Of a DNA stretch of 64,000 bases, positions 8,099-17,057 are shown piece after piece (position 1 is the first letter of the stretch; each line of letters begins with the position of its first letter). The DNA comes from an uncultured Pelagibacteraceae bacterium (GTDB taxonomy: Bacteria > Pseudomonadota > Alphaproteobacteria > Pelagibacterales > Pelagibacteraceae), in contig CACEQR010000007.1 in NCBI GenBank assembly GCA_902561765.1, positions 1-64,000 on the forward strand, given 5' to 3'. A model generated the notes under the pieces. The model saw only the letters and a list, made by a program, of their open reading frames with translations, was not told the origin of the DNA and ran no database searches. A program made the translations under genes and the position numbers.

Positions 8099-9289
8099 AT
8101 GAAAAAACTAGTATTGGCGATGTTTGTATTTGTTTCTTGCTTTGCATCAAAAGCATATTCAGATGGACATGGCATAAAAATGGGAGTTATTTTAGGATTT
8201 ACAGGTCCTATTGAGTCCCTAACTCCAGCGATGGCTGCTTCAGCTGAGCTTGCTTTCAAAGAAGCTTCAGACTCAGGTTCGCTACTTGGTGGAAAGAAAA
8301 TTTCTGTTGAAAGAGCAGACTCAACTTGTGTTGATTCAGCTGCCGCAACAGCTGCTGCTGAAGGTTTAATATCTGGCGGTGTAGTAGCAATTATGGGTGC
8401 TGACTGTTCTGGTGTAACTGGAGCTATTGCAACTAATGTTGCTGTGCCAAATGGTGTTGTTATGATTTCGCCATCTGCGACTTCTCCAGGATTAACTGAT
8501 CTTAAAGATAATGGATTTTTCTTTAGAACTGCTCCATCAGATGCAAGAGGAGGTCAAGTATTAGCGGATATTACTAAAGACAGAAAAGTTAAAAGTATTG
8601 CAGTTACTCACACAAATAATGACTATGGAAAAGGTTTAGCAGATGTATACGTTGCAGCTGTTAAAGCTCATGGGATAAATGTAACAGTTGTAACTGCTCA
8701 CGAAGAAGGTAAAGGTGACTATGGTGCCGAAGTTGCTACATTAGCAGCTGCTGGTGGAGATGCTTTAGCTGTATTGGGTTACTTAGACCAAGCAGGTGGA
8801 AGTATTATTGATGGTTCATTAGATTCAGGTGCATTTGATGTATTCGTATTATCTGATGGTATGATCGGTGACTCTTTAACAGACAGATTTGGTAATGATT
8901 TAAATAAGTCTTTTGGATCACTGCCAGGATCAATGGGTAAAGGCGCTACAATATTTAAAGATGTTGCTGGTGCTGCAGGAATTGACTCCTCAGGTCCTTA
9001 CACTTCAGAGTCTTATGACGCTGCAGCTTTGATCGTTTTAGCAATGCAAGCTGGTGGTAAAGCTGATAGAGCAACTGTGCAAGCAAATGTAATGTCAGTT
9101 GCGAATGCCCCAGGAACAAAAATTTATCCTGGCGAATTGAAAAAAGCTTTAGATTTATTAGCTAGTGGAAAAGCTGTAAATTATGAAGGAGCTTCAAGTG
9201 TAGAACTTACAGATGTTGGAGAAGCATCTGGTGCCTTTATTGAAAAAGAAATTAAAGGCGGTAAGTTTAAAGACAAAAAACAAAGATAA
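8099..9289 (+). CDS. ABC transporter substrate-binding protein, branched-chain/LivK-like
   Basis: Signal peptide MKKLVLAMFVFVSCFASKAYS; IKMGVILGFTGPIESLTPAMAASAELAFKEA; periplasmic type I fold motifs. Confidence 0.88.
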   Translation: MKKLVLAMFVFVSCFASKAYSDGHGIKMGVILGFTGPIESLTPAMAASAELAFKEASDSGSLLGGKKISVERADSTCVDSAAATAAAEGLISGGVVAIMGADCSGVTGAIATNVAVPNGVVMISPSATSPGLTDLKDNGFFFRTAPSDARGGQVLADITKDRKVKSIAVTHTNNDYGKGLADVYVAAVKAHGINVTVVTAHEEGKGDYGAEVATLAAAGGDALAVLGYLDQAGGSIIDGSLDSGAFDVFVLSDGMIGDSLTDRFGNDLNKSFGSLPGSMGKGATIFKDVAGAAGIDSSGPYTSESYDAAALIVLAMQAGGKADRATVQANVMSVANAPGTKIYPGELKKALDLLASGKAVNYEGASSVELTDVGEASGAFIEKEIKGGKFKDKKQR

Positions 9290-9302
9290 TACTTAATTAT
9301 TT

Positions 9303-9338
9303 AACTCCAGCGATGAAAATCGCTGGAGTTTTTTTTTA
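9303..9338 (+). terminator. intrinsic terminator after the substrate-binding protein
   Basis: AACTCCAGCGAT-GAAA-ATCGCTGGAGTT 12-bp stem with tetraloop then a T run. Confidence 0.92.
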
Positions 9339-9944
9339 TCCTAAAATATTAATTAATACATAAATACTAAGCGCTGACATAAATAAAATTATCGATATAT
9401 TTATAATTTTCCAAACTTTATTGCTATTTATGTAATTAGATAAGAACTTAGATAAGTACCCCAATATAAAAAAAAATATTATTGAAGAAAGAGTTGCACC
9501 AAATCCAAATAATAATTTCTGATAAGTAAAAAAACTTTTCGAAAAGTTTCCTAAAAAAAATACAGTATCAGAATAGACATGTGGATTTAAATAAGTGAAA
9601 CCTATAGTTTTAATTATTACAGAACTTAGACTTGCTGTTTCGTTTTTTTGATTTATTTCAAAATTAATACTTATATTTTTCATTTTTTTCAAAATAAAAT
9701 GAATTAAAAATAAAAATAGAAGAATATTTAGAATTAACTCAACTAAAGGTGAAAAAAAACTTTCAAAATAATGAAATATGAATATTCCTAAAAAAATAAG
9801 AAGAAAATCTGACAATGCACAAATTGCACATACAATAAAAACAAATTGTTTTTTTAAACCTTGCTCAATTACAAATATATTTTGAGCGCCAATAGCTAAT
9901 ATTAAACTCAGTCCTGTAAAGAACCCTAAAATAAAAAAACTCAT
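9336..9944 (-). CDS. LysE/ArgO-family amino acid exporter
   Basis: FFTGLSLILAIGAQNIFVIEQGLKK motif and GFTYLNPHVYSDTVFFLG, characteristic of ArgO/LysE. Confidence 0.85.
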   Translation of the reverse strand: MSFFILGFFTGLSLILAIGAQNIFVIEQGLKKQFVFIVCAICALSDFLLIFLGIFIFHYFESFFSPLVELILNILLFLFLIHFILKKMKNISINFEINQKNETASLSSVIIKTIGFTYLNPHVYSDTVFFLGNFSKSFFTYQKLLFGFGATLSSIIFFFILGYLSKFLSNYINSNKVWKIINISIILFMSALSIYVLINILG

Positions 9945-9950
9945 TATGAA

Positions 9951-11321
9951 TTATTGTTTAATAATTTTTTCTGGAATTATTCCTTGAGGTCTAAATCTCA
10001 TTATCAAAAGAAGTCCAATACCCACCAATAAAAACCTAAAATATGGTGCACTATTTATTAAATGAATTTTAATCTCATTCGTTTCAGGTAAATGAGCTGT
10101 AAATAAATTTATGAAGAATAAAGCAATAGGTGCTGCTTCTACCCACAAAAACCATACAACAAATCCTCCTAGAATTGCTCCAAAATTATTTCCAGTACCA
10201 CCGACAATTACCATAACCCAAATTACAAATGTATATCTCATAGGTCTATAGCTACCTGGAGTAAATAGCCCATCATTAGTTACCATCATGGCTCCGGCAA
10301 TTCCAACTATTGCAGATCCTAGAATAAATATAAACAAATGTTGTTTAACTACATTCTTACCCATTGCACTTGCGGCTTCTTCATTATCTCTGATTGCTCT
10401 CATCATTCTACCCCAAGGTGAATAAAGAGCTTTTTGAGTAATTATTAATAAAATTATAACTACAACTAAAAACATACCCGCAAAACAAAGTTTTACATAA
10501 ACAGACGATGCATCAATTACTAATTGATTTAAAATATCTTGTCTCTCCGACAACGAATTTGCTAAATCTAATTTTGCTGAGTGAAATTTTTCAACTAAAT
10601 TTATAAACCAAGGAGAAGTTTGAAGGTCAATTTCGTAAGGAGCTGGTCTTTTTAATCCAATAACATTTTTTACACCTCTCGCTAACCAATCTTCATGTTT
10701 AATAATAGAAACAACAATTTCAGCTATTAATAATGTAGCAATAGCTAAATAATCTGCCCTTAATCCTAATGCAACTTTTCCTACAACAAATGCTAACCCT
10801 GCAGCAAAAAGTCCTCCTACTATCCATGAGAATAAAACTGGTAACCCAAGTCCTCCAAGAAACCCTGTCTTCGCAGGATCAACAGCCTCTATTTGTTCAA
10901 TTGCAGGTCCAGCAATTATTTTTATTAGAATTAATCCAACAATAATTACTCCAGCTATTAAATAATTTCTTTTGTTAGATTTTTGAATATTTTTTAAAAT
11001 ATACCTTGTAGAAAAAATCATTAATATAATTATTCCAAGGCAAGTCATCATATTAACTCCTCCAACACTCCAAGCCTCAGGGACAGGAGCTACAGATACT
11101 AATACAACTGCCAAACCACCTAATGCCGTGTAACCCATGATTCCAAAGTTTATTAAACCAGCATAACCCCATTGAATATTTGCTCCCAAAGTCATTACTG
11201 CAGAAATCATACAATAATTAAAAATTGTTAGTGCAATGGACCAAGACTGGAAGATACCAACTAAAATAATTAAAAGCATCATTATCGAATATGCTACAAT
11301 TATATTTAAATAATTTCTCAT
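9951..11321 (-). CDS. branched-chain amino acid-type ABC transporter permease (LivM-like)
   Basis: GYAGLINFGIMGYTALGG, LRADYLAIATL, RAIRDNEEAASAMGKN motifs. Confidence 0.88.
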   Translation of the reverse strand: MRNYLNIIVAYSIMMLLIILVGIFQSWSIALTIFNYCMISAVMTLGANIQWGYAGLINFGIMGYTALGGLAVVLVSVAPVPEAWSVGGVNMMTCLGIIILMIFSTRYILKNIQKSNKRNYLIAGVIIVGLILIKIIAGPAIEQIEAVDPAKTGFLGGLGLPVLFSWIVGGLFAAGLAFVVGKVALGLRADYLAIATLLIAEIVVSIIKHEDWLARGVKNVIGLKRPAPYEIDLQTSPWFINLVEKFHSAKLDLANSLSERQDILNQLVIDASSVYVKLCFAGMFLVVVIILLIITQKALYSPWGRMMRAIRDNEEAASAMGKNVVKQHLFIFILGSAIVGIAGAMMVTNDGLFTPGSYRPMRYTFVIWVMVIVGGTGNNFGAILGGFVVWFLWVEAAPIALFFINLFTAHLPETNEIKIHLINSAPYFRFLLVGIGLLLIMRFRPQGIIPEKIIKQ

Positions 11322-12328
11322 ATGCGTTTTCCTTCAAATATGCCTGACGGTCTAAATATTAAAACAATAACTAGTATCGAAAAAGAAATCGCAAATTTGT
11401 AATCAGTTGATAATAACTGCATCAATGAATTTGGTTCTAGAGACTCTGGCAAAATATAAACCAAAAATCTTTTATATGCATAAGTCAAAAATATTTCAGC
11501 AAATGCTATAACATAACCACCAAAGAATGCTCCGTATGGATTTCCTATTCCACCTACTATAGCAGCAGCAAAGATAGGTAACATGTTATTAAAATATACG
11601 AATGGCCTATAACTTTTATCTAAACCGTAAAGAATCCCACCAATTGTTGCTAATATTCCAGCTATAATCCAAGTAATTAGAACTACTTTTTTTGGATCTA
11701 TTCCAGAAAGAAGTGCTAAATCCTCATTATCTGAGTAGGCCCTCATACTAGTTCCAGTTTTAGTTTTATTTAAAAACCAAAACATAATAGCAACAACAAT
11801 AATAGTAACTACAATTGTTATCATTTGTGTAGATTTAATTGTCAAACCTTCGGCAAGACCTGTCATTTCTTTAAATTCAGTTGCTTTTAAAATAAATTTT
11901 TCACCATCTAAGAATCTGCGATCTGTAGGTCCAATTACAATCCTTATGACTGCTTGGGTCACAAACATTACCCCAACACTAACCATAGCAAGCTGTACTG
12001 GTGGACTTTTTTTAATTCTGTAATATTTAAAAACTGTTTGATCTATTAACAGCATGTATAAAATCATCATAAAAATTGCAAAAGGAATAGTGAGCAAAGC
12101 TGTAGGCAGAAAACCAAAATTAATTCCAATAGATTGGAAGTAATAAGTCAAAAGCACAGCAAACATTGTGCCAAATGACATCATGTCTCCAGTTGCAAAG
12201 TTAGCAAATCTTAAAATACCGTATATTAATGTTACAAAAATTGCTCCAAGAGCTAATTGAGAGCCATAAGTTAAGGCTGGAATAATTGTATAATTCAATA
12301 AAACTATTACTGCATTAATTAAATCCAT
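11318..12328 (-). CDS. branched-chain amino acid-type ABC transporter permease (LivH-like)
   Basis: LRFANFATGDMMSFG, MRAYSDNEDLALLSGIDPKKV, AAAIVGGIGNPYGA. Confidence 0.88.
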   Translation of the reverse strand: MDLINAVIVLLNYTIIPALTYGSQLALGAIFVTLIYGILRFANFATGDMMSFGTMFAVLLTYYFQSIGINFGFLPTALLTIPFAIFMMILYMLLIDQTVFKYYRIKKSPPVQLAMVSVGVMFVTQAVIRIVIGPTDRRFLDGEKFILKATEFKEMTGLAEGLTIKSTQMITIVVTIIVVAIMFWFLNKTKTGTSMRAYSDNEDLALLSGIDPKKVVLITWIIAGILATIGGILYGLDKSYRPFVYFNNMLPIFAAAIVGGIGNPYGAFFGGYVIAFAEIFLTYAYKRFLVYILPESLEPNSLMQLLSTDYKFAISFSILVIVLIFRPSGIFEGKRI

Positions 12329-12329
12329 A

Positions 12330-13037
12330 CTAAGCTCCTAAAAAAGATCTCCTAACTTCTGGATCATTTAATAATTCCTTGCCAGACCCCTCAAATTTAT
12401 TTTCACCAGTTACAAGCACATATCCTCGATCAGAAATGCTTAAAGCCTGTTTTGCATTTTGTTCGACCATAATGATTGCTACTTTTGTATTTTTAACTCT
12501 AATAATATGTTCGAATAATTCATCCATAACTATTGGTGAAACTCCTGCTGTAGGCTCATCTAACATAAGAACTGATGGTTTAATCATTAGAGCCCGTCCC
12601 AAAGCTACTTGTTGTCTTTGCCCTCCTGATAATTGTCCAACTACTTGATCTTTTTTTTCTCTTAAAATTGGAAATAGATCATATATTTCTTCGATAACAT
12701 TATTAATATTATCTGTTCTTAAAAAAGCACCAACCTCTAAATTTTCTTTTACAGTAAGTTCTGCAAAAACATTTCTAGTTTGTGGTACAAATGATATTCC
12801 CTTTTTAACTCTTTCTTGAGGAGTTAGTTTAGAAATATCTTCTCCATCAATTGAAATATTGCCTGATTTAAGATTTAATAATCCAAGCATTGCTTTCATT
12901 GCTGTAGATTTGCCAGCTCCATTTGGTCCAAGTATTGCAACTATCTCACCCCTATTAACATTAATAGTACATGAGCTAATAATATCAGGACCATCGCCGT
13001 ATCCTCCTGTCATTTTATTTCCCTCAAAAAATGCCAT
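12330..13037 (-). CDS. ABC transporter ATP-binding protein (LivF-like)
   Basis: Walker A GPNGAGKST, signature LSGGQRQQ, Walker B LMLDEPTAGVSP. Confidence 0.93.
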   Translation of the reverse strand: MAFFEGNKMTGGYGDGPDIISSCTINVNRGEIVAILGPNGAGKSTAMKAMLGLLNLKSGNISIDGEDISKLTPQERVKKGISFVPQTRNVFAELTVKENLEVGAFLRTDNINNVIEEIYDLFPILREKKDQVVGQLSGGQRQQVALGRALMIKPSVLMLDEPTAGVSPIVMDELFEHIIRVKNTKVAIIMVEQNAKQALSISDRGYVLVTGENKFEGSGKELLNDPEVRRSFLGA

Positions 13038-13814
13038 TTACTTCTTTCTACCTAAATAACTATCTATAACTTTTTCATTTTTCTTAACTTCATCTGAAGT
13101 TCCCTCAAAAAGAACAGAACCTTCAGACATTACAATGACCGGATCACACATTCTGCTTATAAAATCCATATCATGCTCAATCATACAAAAAGTATAGTTT
13201 TTTTCTTTGTTAAGTCTTAAAATTGCTGTCCCTAAGTCTTTTAATAATGTTCTATTAACGCCTGCTCCAACTTCATCCAATAAAACAAGCTTTGCATCCA
13301 CCATCATTGTTCTTCCAAGTTCTAGCAACTTTTTTTGGCCTCCAGATAAATTACCAGCACGTTCATTGGCGAGATGTTTAAGATTTAAAAACTCGGTTAC
13401 TTCGTATGCTTTTGCTCTAATTATATCTTCTTCTTGTTTAATTAAGTTTGGTTTTAAAAGGGCATTTATTAAAATTTCCCCACTTTGGTTACCTGGCACC
13501 ATCATTAAATTTTCAAGAACAGTCATATTTGAAAATTCGTGAGCTATTTGAAAAGTTCTTAGTAAACCTTTTGAGAAAAGCTCATGAGATGGGACGTTTG
13601 TTATTTCTTCTTTATTAAATAATACTTTTCCATCTGATGATTTAAGATTGCCCGCTATAAGGTTAAATAGAGTAGTTTTGCCTGATCCATTCGGACCAAT
13701 TATTCCTGTAATTGAACCTTCTTTTATTTTTAATGAGCAATTTGATACAGCTGCCAAACCACCAAAATATTTTGATAAGTTATCAATTTGCAGAATATTT
13801 GAAGCTTGCTGCAT
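13038..13814 (-). CDS. ABC transporter ATP-binding protein (LivG-like)
   Basis: Walker A GPNGSGKTT, LSGGQKKLLELGR, VLLDEVGAGVN. Confidence 0.93.
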   Translation of the reverse strand: MQQASNILQIDNLSKYFGGLAAVSNCSLKIKEGSITGIIGPNGSGKTTLFNLIAGNLKSSDGKVLFNKEEITNVPSHELFSKGLLRTFQIAHEFSNMTVLENLMMVPGNQSGEILINALLKPNLIKQEEDIIRAKAYEVTEFLNLKHLANERAGNLSGGQKKLLELGRTMMVDAKLVLLDEVGAGVNRTLLKDLGTAILRLNKEKNYTFCMIEHDMDFISRMCDPVIVMSEGSVLFEGTSDEVKKNEKVIDSYLGRKK

Positions 13815-13820
13815 GTAAAA

Positions 13821-14591
13821 TTATACTTTATTTAATCTTTTAAGAATACTATTTAAGGTTTTATTAGTAGCTTTATAGAAACCAGCTTTTTTTAATTCAT
13901 TTACACCTTGCTCATTTAATCCTTTTGGTGTTTGAGAATCTTTGACAAGTATTTTTAAATCTCTGTTAGAATTAACTACAGCATCTTCAGAAAGCGCTAA
14001 AAAAAGAGATGTTATATATCTCTGAGCTTGATCTTTTTGAATTCCCTTTGCATTTAACCACTCAGACATTGTTCTTAATAATTCATAAAAAGGTGCCATC
14101 ATTCCAGATGTTGACCAAAAATTTTTAGATAATTTTTCGTTTTTAATCTCAACAACTGTTCCAAGATGTTTAAAAAAGTTTTTAACTTTACTGTTCGGTG
14201 GATATATAGGAATTGGACCTTTTTTAAGAGAAATAGGTGGTAAAGGAATCACTCTCGAAATATTAGCTTTTACTTTTACTGCCTTCTTAATATTTTGAAG
14301 ATTCATTGTTGAAATGAAACTTACAATTACCTGATTTTTTTTAAATTTTAGCTTATGTATAATTTGATTAGCCACAGTAGGTGTTACAGCTAGAAAAATC
14401 CAGTTACAATCATTTACAATATCTTGATTGTTTTTTGCAATATAAATTTTTTTAAAACTTTTTTTAAGTTGTTTTGAAATTTTTTTATTTCTTTCAGATA
14501 ATATAATTTTGGTATATTTAATTTTCGACTTACAAATACCCGTGACCACTGATGAAGTAATTTTACCAGTTCCTATAAATCCAAGTTTCAT
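13821..14591 (-). CDS. pyrroline-5-carboxylate reductase-family protein (ProC-like)
   Basis: MKLGFIGTGKITSSVVTGI Rossmann motif; VIPLPPISLKKGPIPIY; GLNEQGVNELKKAGFY C-terminus. Confidence 0.75.
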   Translation of the reverse strand: MKLGFIGTGKITSSVVTGICKSKIKYTKIILSERNKKISKQLKKSFKKIYIAKNNQDIVNDCNWIFLAVTPTVANQIIHKLKFKKNQVIVSFISTMNLQNIKKAVKVKANISRVIPLPPISLKKGPIPIYPPNSKVKNFFKHLGTVVEIKNEKLSKNFWSTSGMMAPFYELLRTMSEWLNAKGIQKDQAQRYITSLFLALSEDAVVNSNRDLKILVKDSQTPKGLNEQGVNELKKAGFYKATNKTLNSILKRLNKV

Positions 14592-14608
14592 AAGTGTATT
14601 TTCTACAC

Positions 14609-15529
14609 TTAATTGTTAAAAAAGGAACCTCTTATTCTTAGTAATTCTCTTGATAAATTTTTATTTTCTTTAAAAGGTTTTCGACCATGAAGCCAAAAAT
14701 AATTATTCGCCACAACAGCACTTCCAACTGGCAAAGATGTGATTATCTTATTTTTACTACCCTCAAGAGCATCAGATAGTCTTTGTAAAAACAATCCTTG
14801 ATCCATGTTTTTTGGTTCAGGAAATTGATCGATGTAGGAAATAATAGGTTTTCCATCACTATCTTTAGAAAACACAGGGTGTTCAACTTTATAATCAATA
14901 TTTTTACTTTTTGGAGATCCCCAAATAAAATTTTGCTGTCCAATTTTGTCATCTGAGAGATCAGACAAATGTTCCCAATCATCAAGATGCAGCAAAGCAG
15001 TCTCTCCCCCAATCACATTCTCCTCCTCAAGCTTTGACATTAATATCCAATCAGTTATTTCTCTCACGTAAGTTCCATCAGTATGTAAATCCATATTTAT
15101 ATATGCCTTACGAAGATATGAATCGCTATTATCTTCATGTTTAACGTGAAATCTTGCATAGTATTTTCCAGCCATTGAGTCGTGATTTGGATTTCCAATT
15201 AAGTGAGTTATTGCAGTTGCTAGTTTGACTAAAAATGTTTGATCTATTTTAGAAGATTTATTTTTTGGACCAATTATGAAGCAACCAGTATCCCTATCCT
15301 TAATAATTTCGTTCAAAAAATCACTTAATTTATTAGATGCAGTTTCATCTAAACTTTTTGCAATAGTGAACCTTGTAAATGGTTTATACTCTAATGCTGT
15401 AATATTAAATTTTTTAAACGGAAAAATTAATCGATCAATAATTTGATCCTCAATTTTTATATTTATTATCCTCTTAGATTTTTCATGAAAGGAAATTTCA
15501 AATCCATCTAATTTAAGAAGGTTCTTCAC
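14609..15529 (-). CDS. glaH: glutarate 2-hydroxylase-like Fe(II)/2OG dioxygenase (GlaH/CsiD family)
   Basis: YYARFHVKHEDNSDSYLRKAYINMDLHTDGTYV...DWILMSK..GGETALLHLDDWEHL...PVGSAVVANNYFWLHGRKPF closely resembles recalled E. coli CsiD. Confidence 0.82.
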   Translation of the reverse strand: MKNLLKLDGFEISFHEKSKRIINIKIEDQIIDRLIFPFKKFNITALEYKPFTRFTIAKSLDETASNKLSDFLNEIIKDRDTGCFIIGPKNKSSKIDQTFLVKLATAITHLIGNPNHDSMAGKYYARFHVKHEDNSDSYLRKAYINMDLHTDGTYVREITDWILMSKLEEENVIGGETALLHLDDWEHLSDLSDDKIGQQNFIWGSPKSKNIDYKVEHPVFSKDSDGKPIISYIDQFPEPKNMDQGLFLQRLSDALEGSKNKIITSLPVGSAVVANNYFWLHGRKPFKENKNLSRELLRIRGSFFNN

Positions 15530-15533
15530 GAAT

Positions 15534-16040
15534 TTATTTATTACAAATACCTATAGACTCTGGTCCACAAATTTCTCCCATTGTCCAAGTAGCGCCAATT
15601 AGATTAGCACCATCGAAATTTGCATTCAAAATATTAGATGACGTAAAGTTTGCCTCCATTAAATTGGAATTCTGAAAATTTGCATCAATAAGAGTAGATC
15701 CAGTAAAATCTGCTCTTGTTAAGTTAGCACTTGTAAAATTTGATTGCTCGAAATTTCCACCACCTAAATTTGACTCATATAAATTAGCTCTTATGAAAGA
15801 TGACTCTGAAAAAGTTCCAAATGTTAAATCTGAATTCATCATTATACTTTTATCAAAATTTACTTGAATAAAACTAGCAAATGAGAGATTAGAGTTTGGT
15901 AGATAGCTTCCTTGTAAATCCTGACCATCTGAAAATTTACATTTAGTATAGTCTACTCCATCAGTTATAGGATCGTCACATCCAGCATTTGCATTACCAG
16001 AAATTATTAAAAAAAATATTATAAAAAAAAGTTTTTTCAT
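15534..16040 (-). CDS. secreted pentapeptide-repeat protein
   Basis: Signal peptide plus A(N/D)L/F xx repeats: SNFTSANLTRADFTGSTLIDANFQNSNLMEANFTSSNILNANFDGANL. Confidence 0.85.
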   Translation of the reverse strand: MKKLFFIIFFLIISGNANAGCDDPITDGVDYTKCKFSDGQDLQGSYLPNSNLSFASFIQVNFDKSIMMNSDLTFGTFSESSFIRANLYESNLGGGNFEQSNFTSANLTRADFTGSTLIDANFQNSNLMEANFTSSNILNANFDGANLIGATWTMGEICGPESIGICNK

Positions 16041-16363
16041 ACCGCAAAACTATTTAATGTTGCTAAAATTATAGCAGATAATATGGTCGGATAAACTAAA
16101 TTTCTTTTAGTGACATAAAAAATTAATATTGATAATAAAATGACAATTATCCTTAAAATATAGTGTACATCTGAAAGATCTCCTGATGGAAAAATTAACA
16201 TTCTTGAAATTAAAGCTGCAAGAGTTGAATATGCTATACAATTAAACCATTTATAAATTTTAGATGTCTCTCCTATCTTTTCTGATGTTAAAGCACCAAG
16301 AAATCTTGAAATATAAGTTGCAAGAGAAGTTACTAAAATTGCTAAAACAATATTAACTGCCAT
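16037..16363 (-). CDS. azlD: AzlD-family branched-chain amino acid exporter subunit
   Basis: Small 4-helix membrane protein ATYISRFLGAL...YSTLAALISRMLIFP; overlaps the AzlC gene. Confidence 0.72.
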   Translation of the reverse strand: MAVNIVLAILVTSLATYISRFLGALTSEKIGETSKIYKWFNCIAYSTLAALISRMLIFPSGDLSDVHYILRIIVILLSILIFYVTKRNLVYPTILSAIILATLNSFAV

Positions 16364-17057
16364 AAACCTCCCCTATAAAGTAAGCAATTGAACCAGCTAC
16401 CAATCCTCCAAGTAAAACACTCCACTCAGGTGAAAAAAAATAAAAAATTGGACCTAAAAATGCGCCCAGGATAATCGCAGAAGAAAGTTGTATAGTTTTC
16501 ATAACTCCTATCATTGCACACATAAAATAAATTGGATTTACTATAGCAAGCCCAATTATCATATCTTTGCTTAAAAAGTCGGCAGCATAAAATCCTAATA
16601 CTGTTGAAAAAATGGCAATTAACCAAGTGGCAGTTCCTATACCAATCCAAAAATCTATTCTATATTTTCTCTCAATATCCTCATAATTACTTTTTAAAAT
16701 CAACCATGATGAAACAGCTACGAAGTGACAAGATATATAATATTTCCATCTAGGTTGGCTTTCATGTTTAAGTAATGGCATAATTGAAACTGTCATTGGA
16801 AATAGTCTAGAATTTACTAACCATACTGCTAAAAAAATATTTATAAGAGACGCACCAATAAGCATTGACTCCGCCATCACTAATGATCCTGGGAGAGCGT
16901 AAGTTAAAAGTGTTGAGAAAATACTTTCTTGTATATTAAATCCTAAATTTTTTAACAAGGCACCTATAGCAATGAAACTAGCTCCTAATGCAATTGCCGG
17001 ACTATCAAATTTTTTTGAGCAGACTATTCCTTTGATAAAATATTTAAAGTTTATCAT
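16353..17057 (-). CDS. azlC: AzlC-family branched-chain amino acid exporter subunit
   Basis: AIALGASFIAIGALLKNLGF, YALPGSLVMAESMLIGASLINIFLAVWLVNSRLFPMTVSIMPLL motif. Confidence 0.8.
   Translation of the reverse strand: MINFKYFIKGIVCSKKFDSPAIALGASFIAIGALLKNLGFNIQESIFSTLLTYALPGSLVMAESMLIGASLINIFLAVWLVNSRLFPMTVSIMPLLKHESQPRWKYYISCHFVAVSSWLILKSNYEDIERKYRIDFWIGIGTATWLIAIFSTVLGFYAADFLSKDMIIGLAIVNPIYFMCAMIGVMKTIQLSSAIILGAFLGPIFYFFSPEWSVLLGGLVAGSIAYFIGEVYGS

Noticed and set aside
12379-13542. Plus-strand ORFs at 12379-12648, 12859-13059 and 13207-13542
   Set aside because: Antisense shadows of the ABC ATPase genes, whose Walker A/B and signature motifs are on the minus strand.
14743-15012. Minus-strand 89-aa ORF in an alternative frame within the GlaH-like gene
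   Set aside because: Overlaps a same-strand conserved gene in another frame; no independent RBS or motifs.
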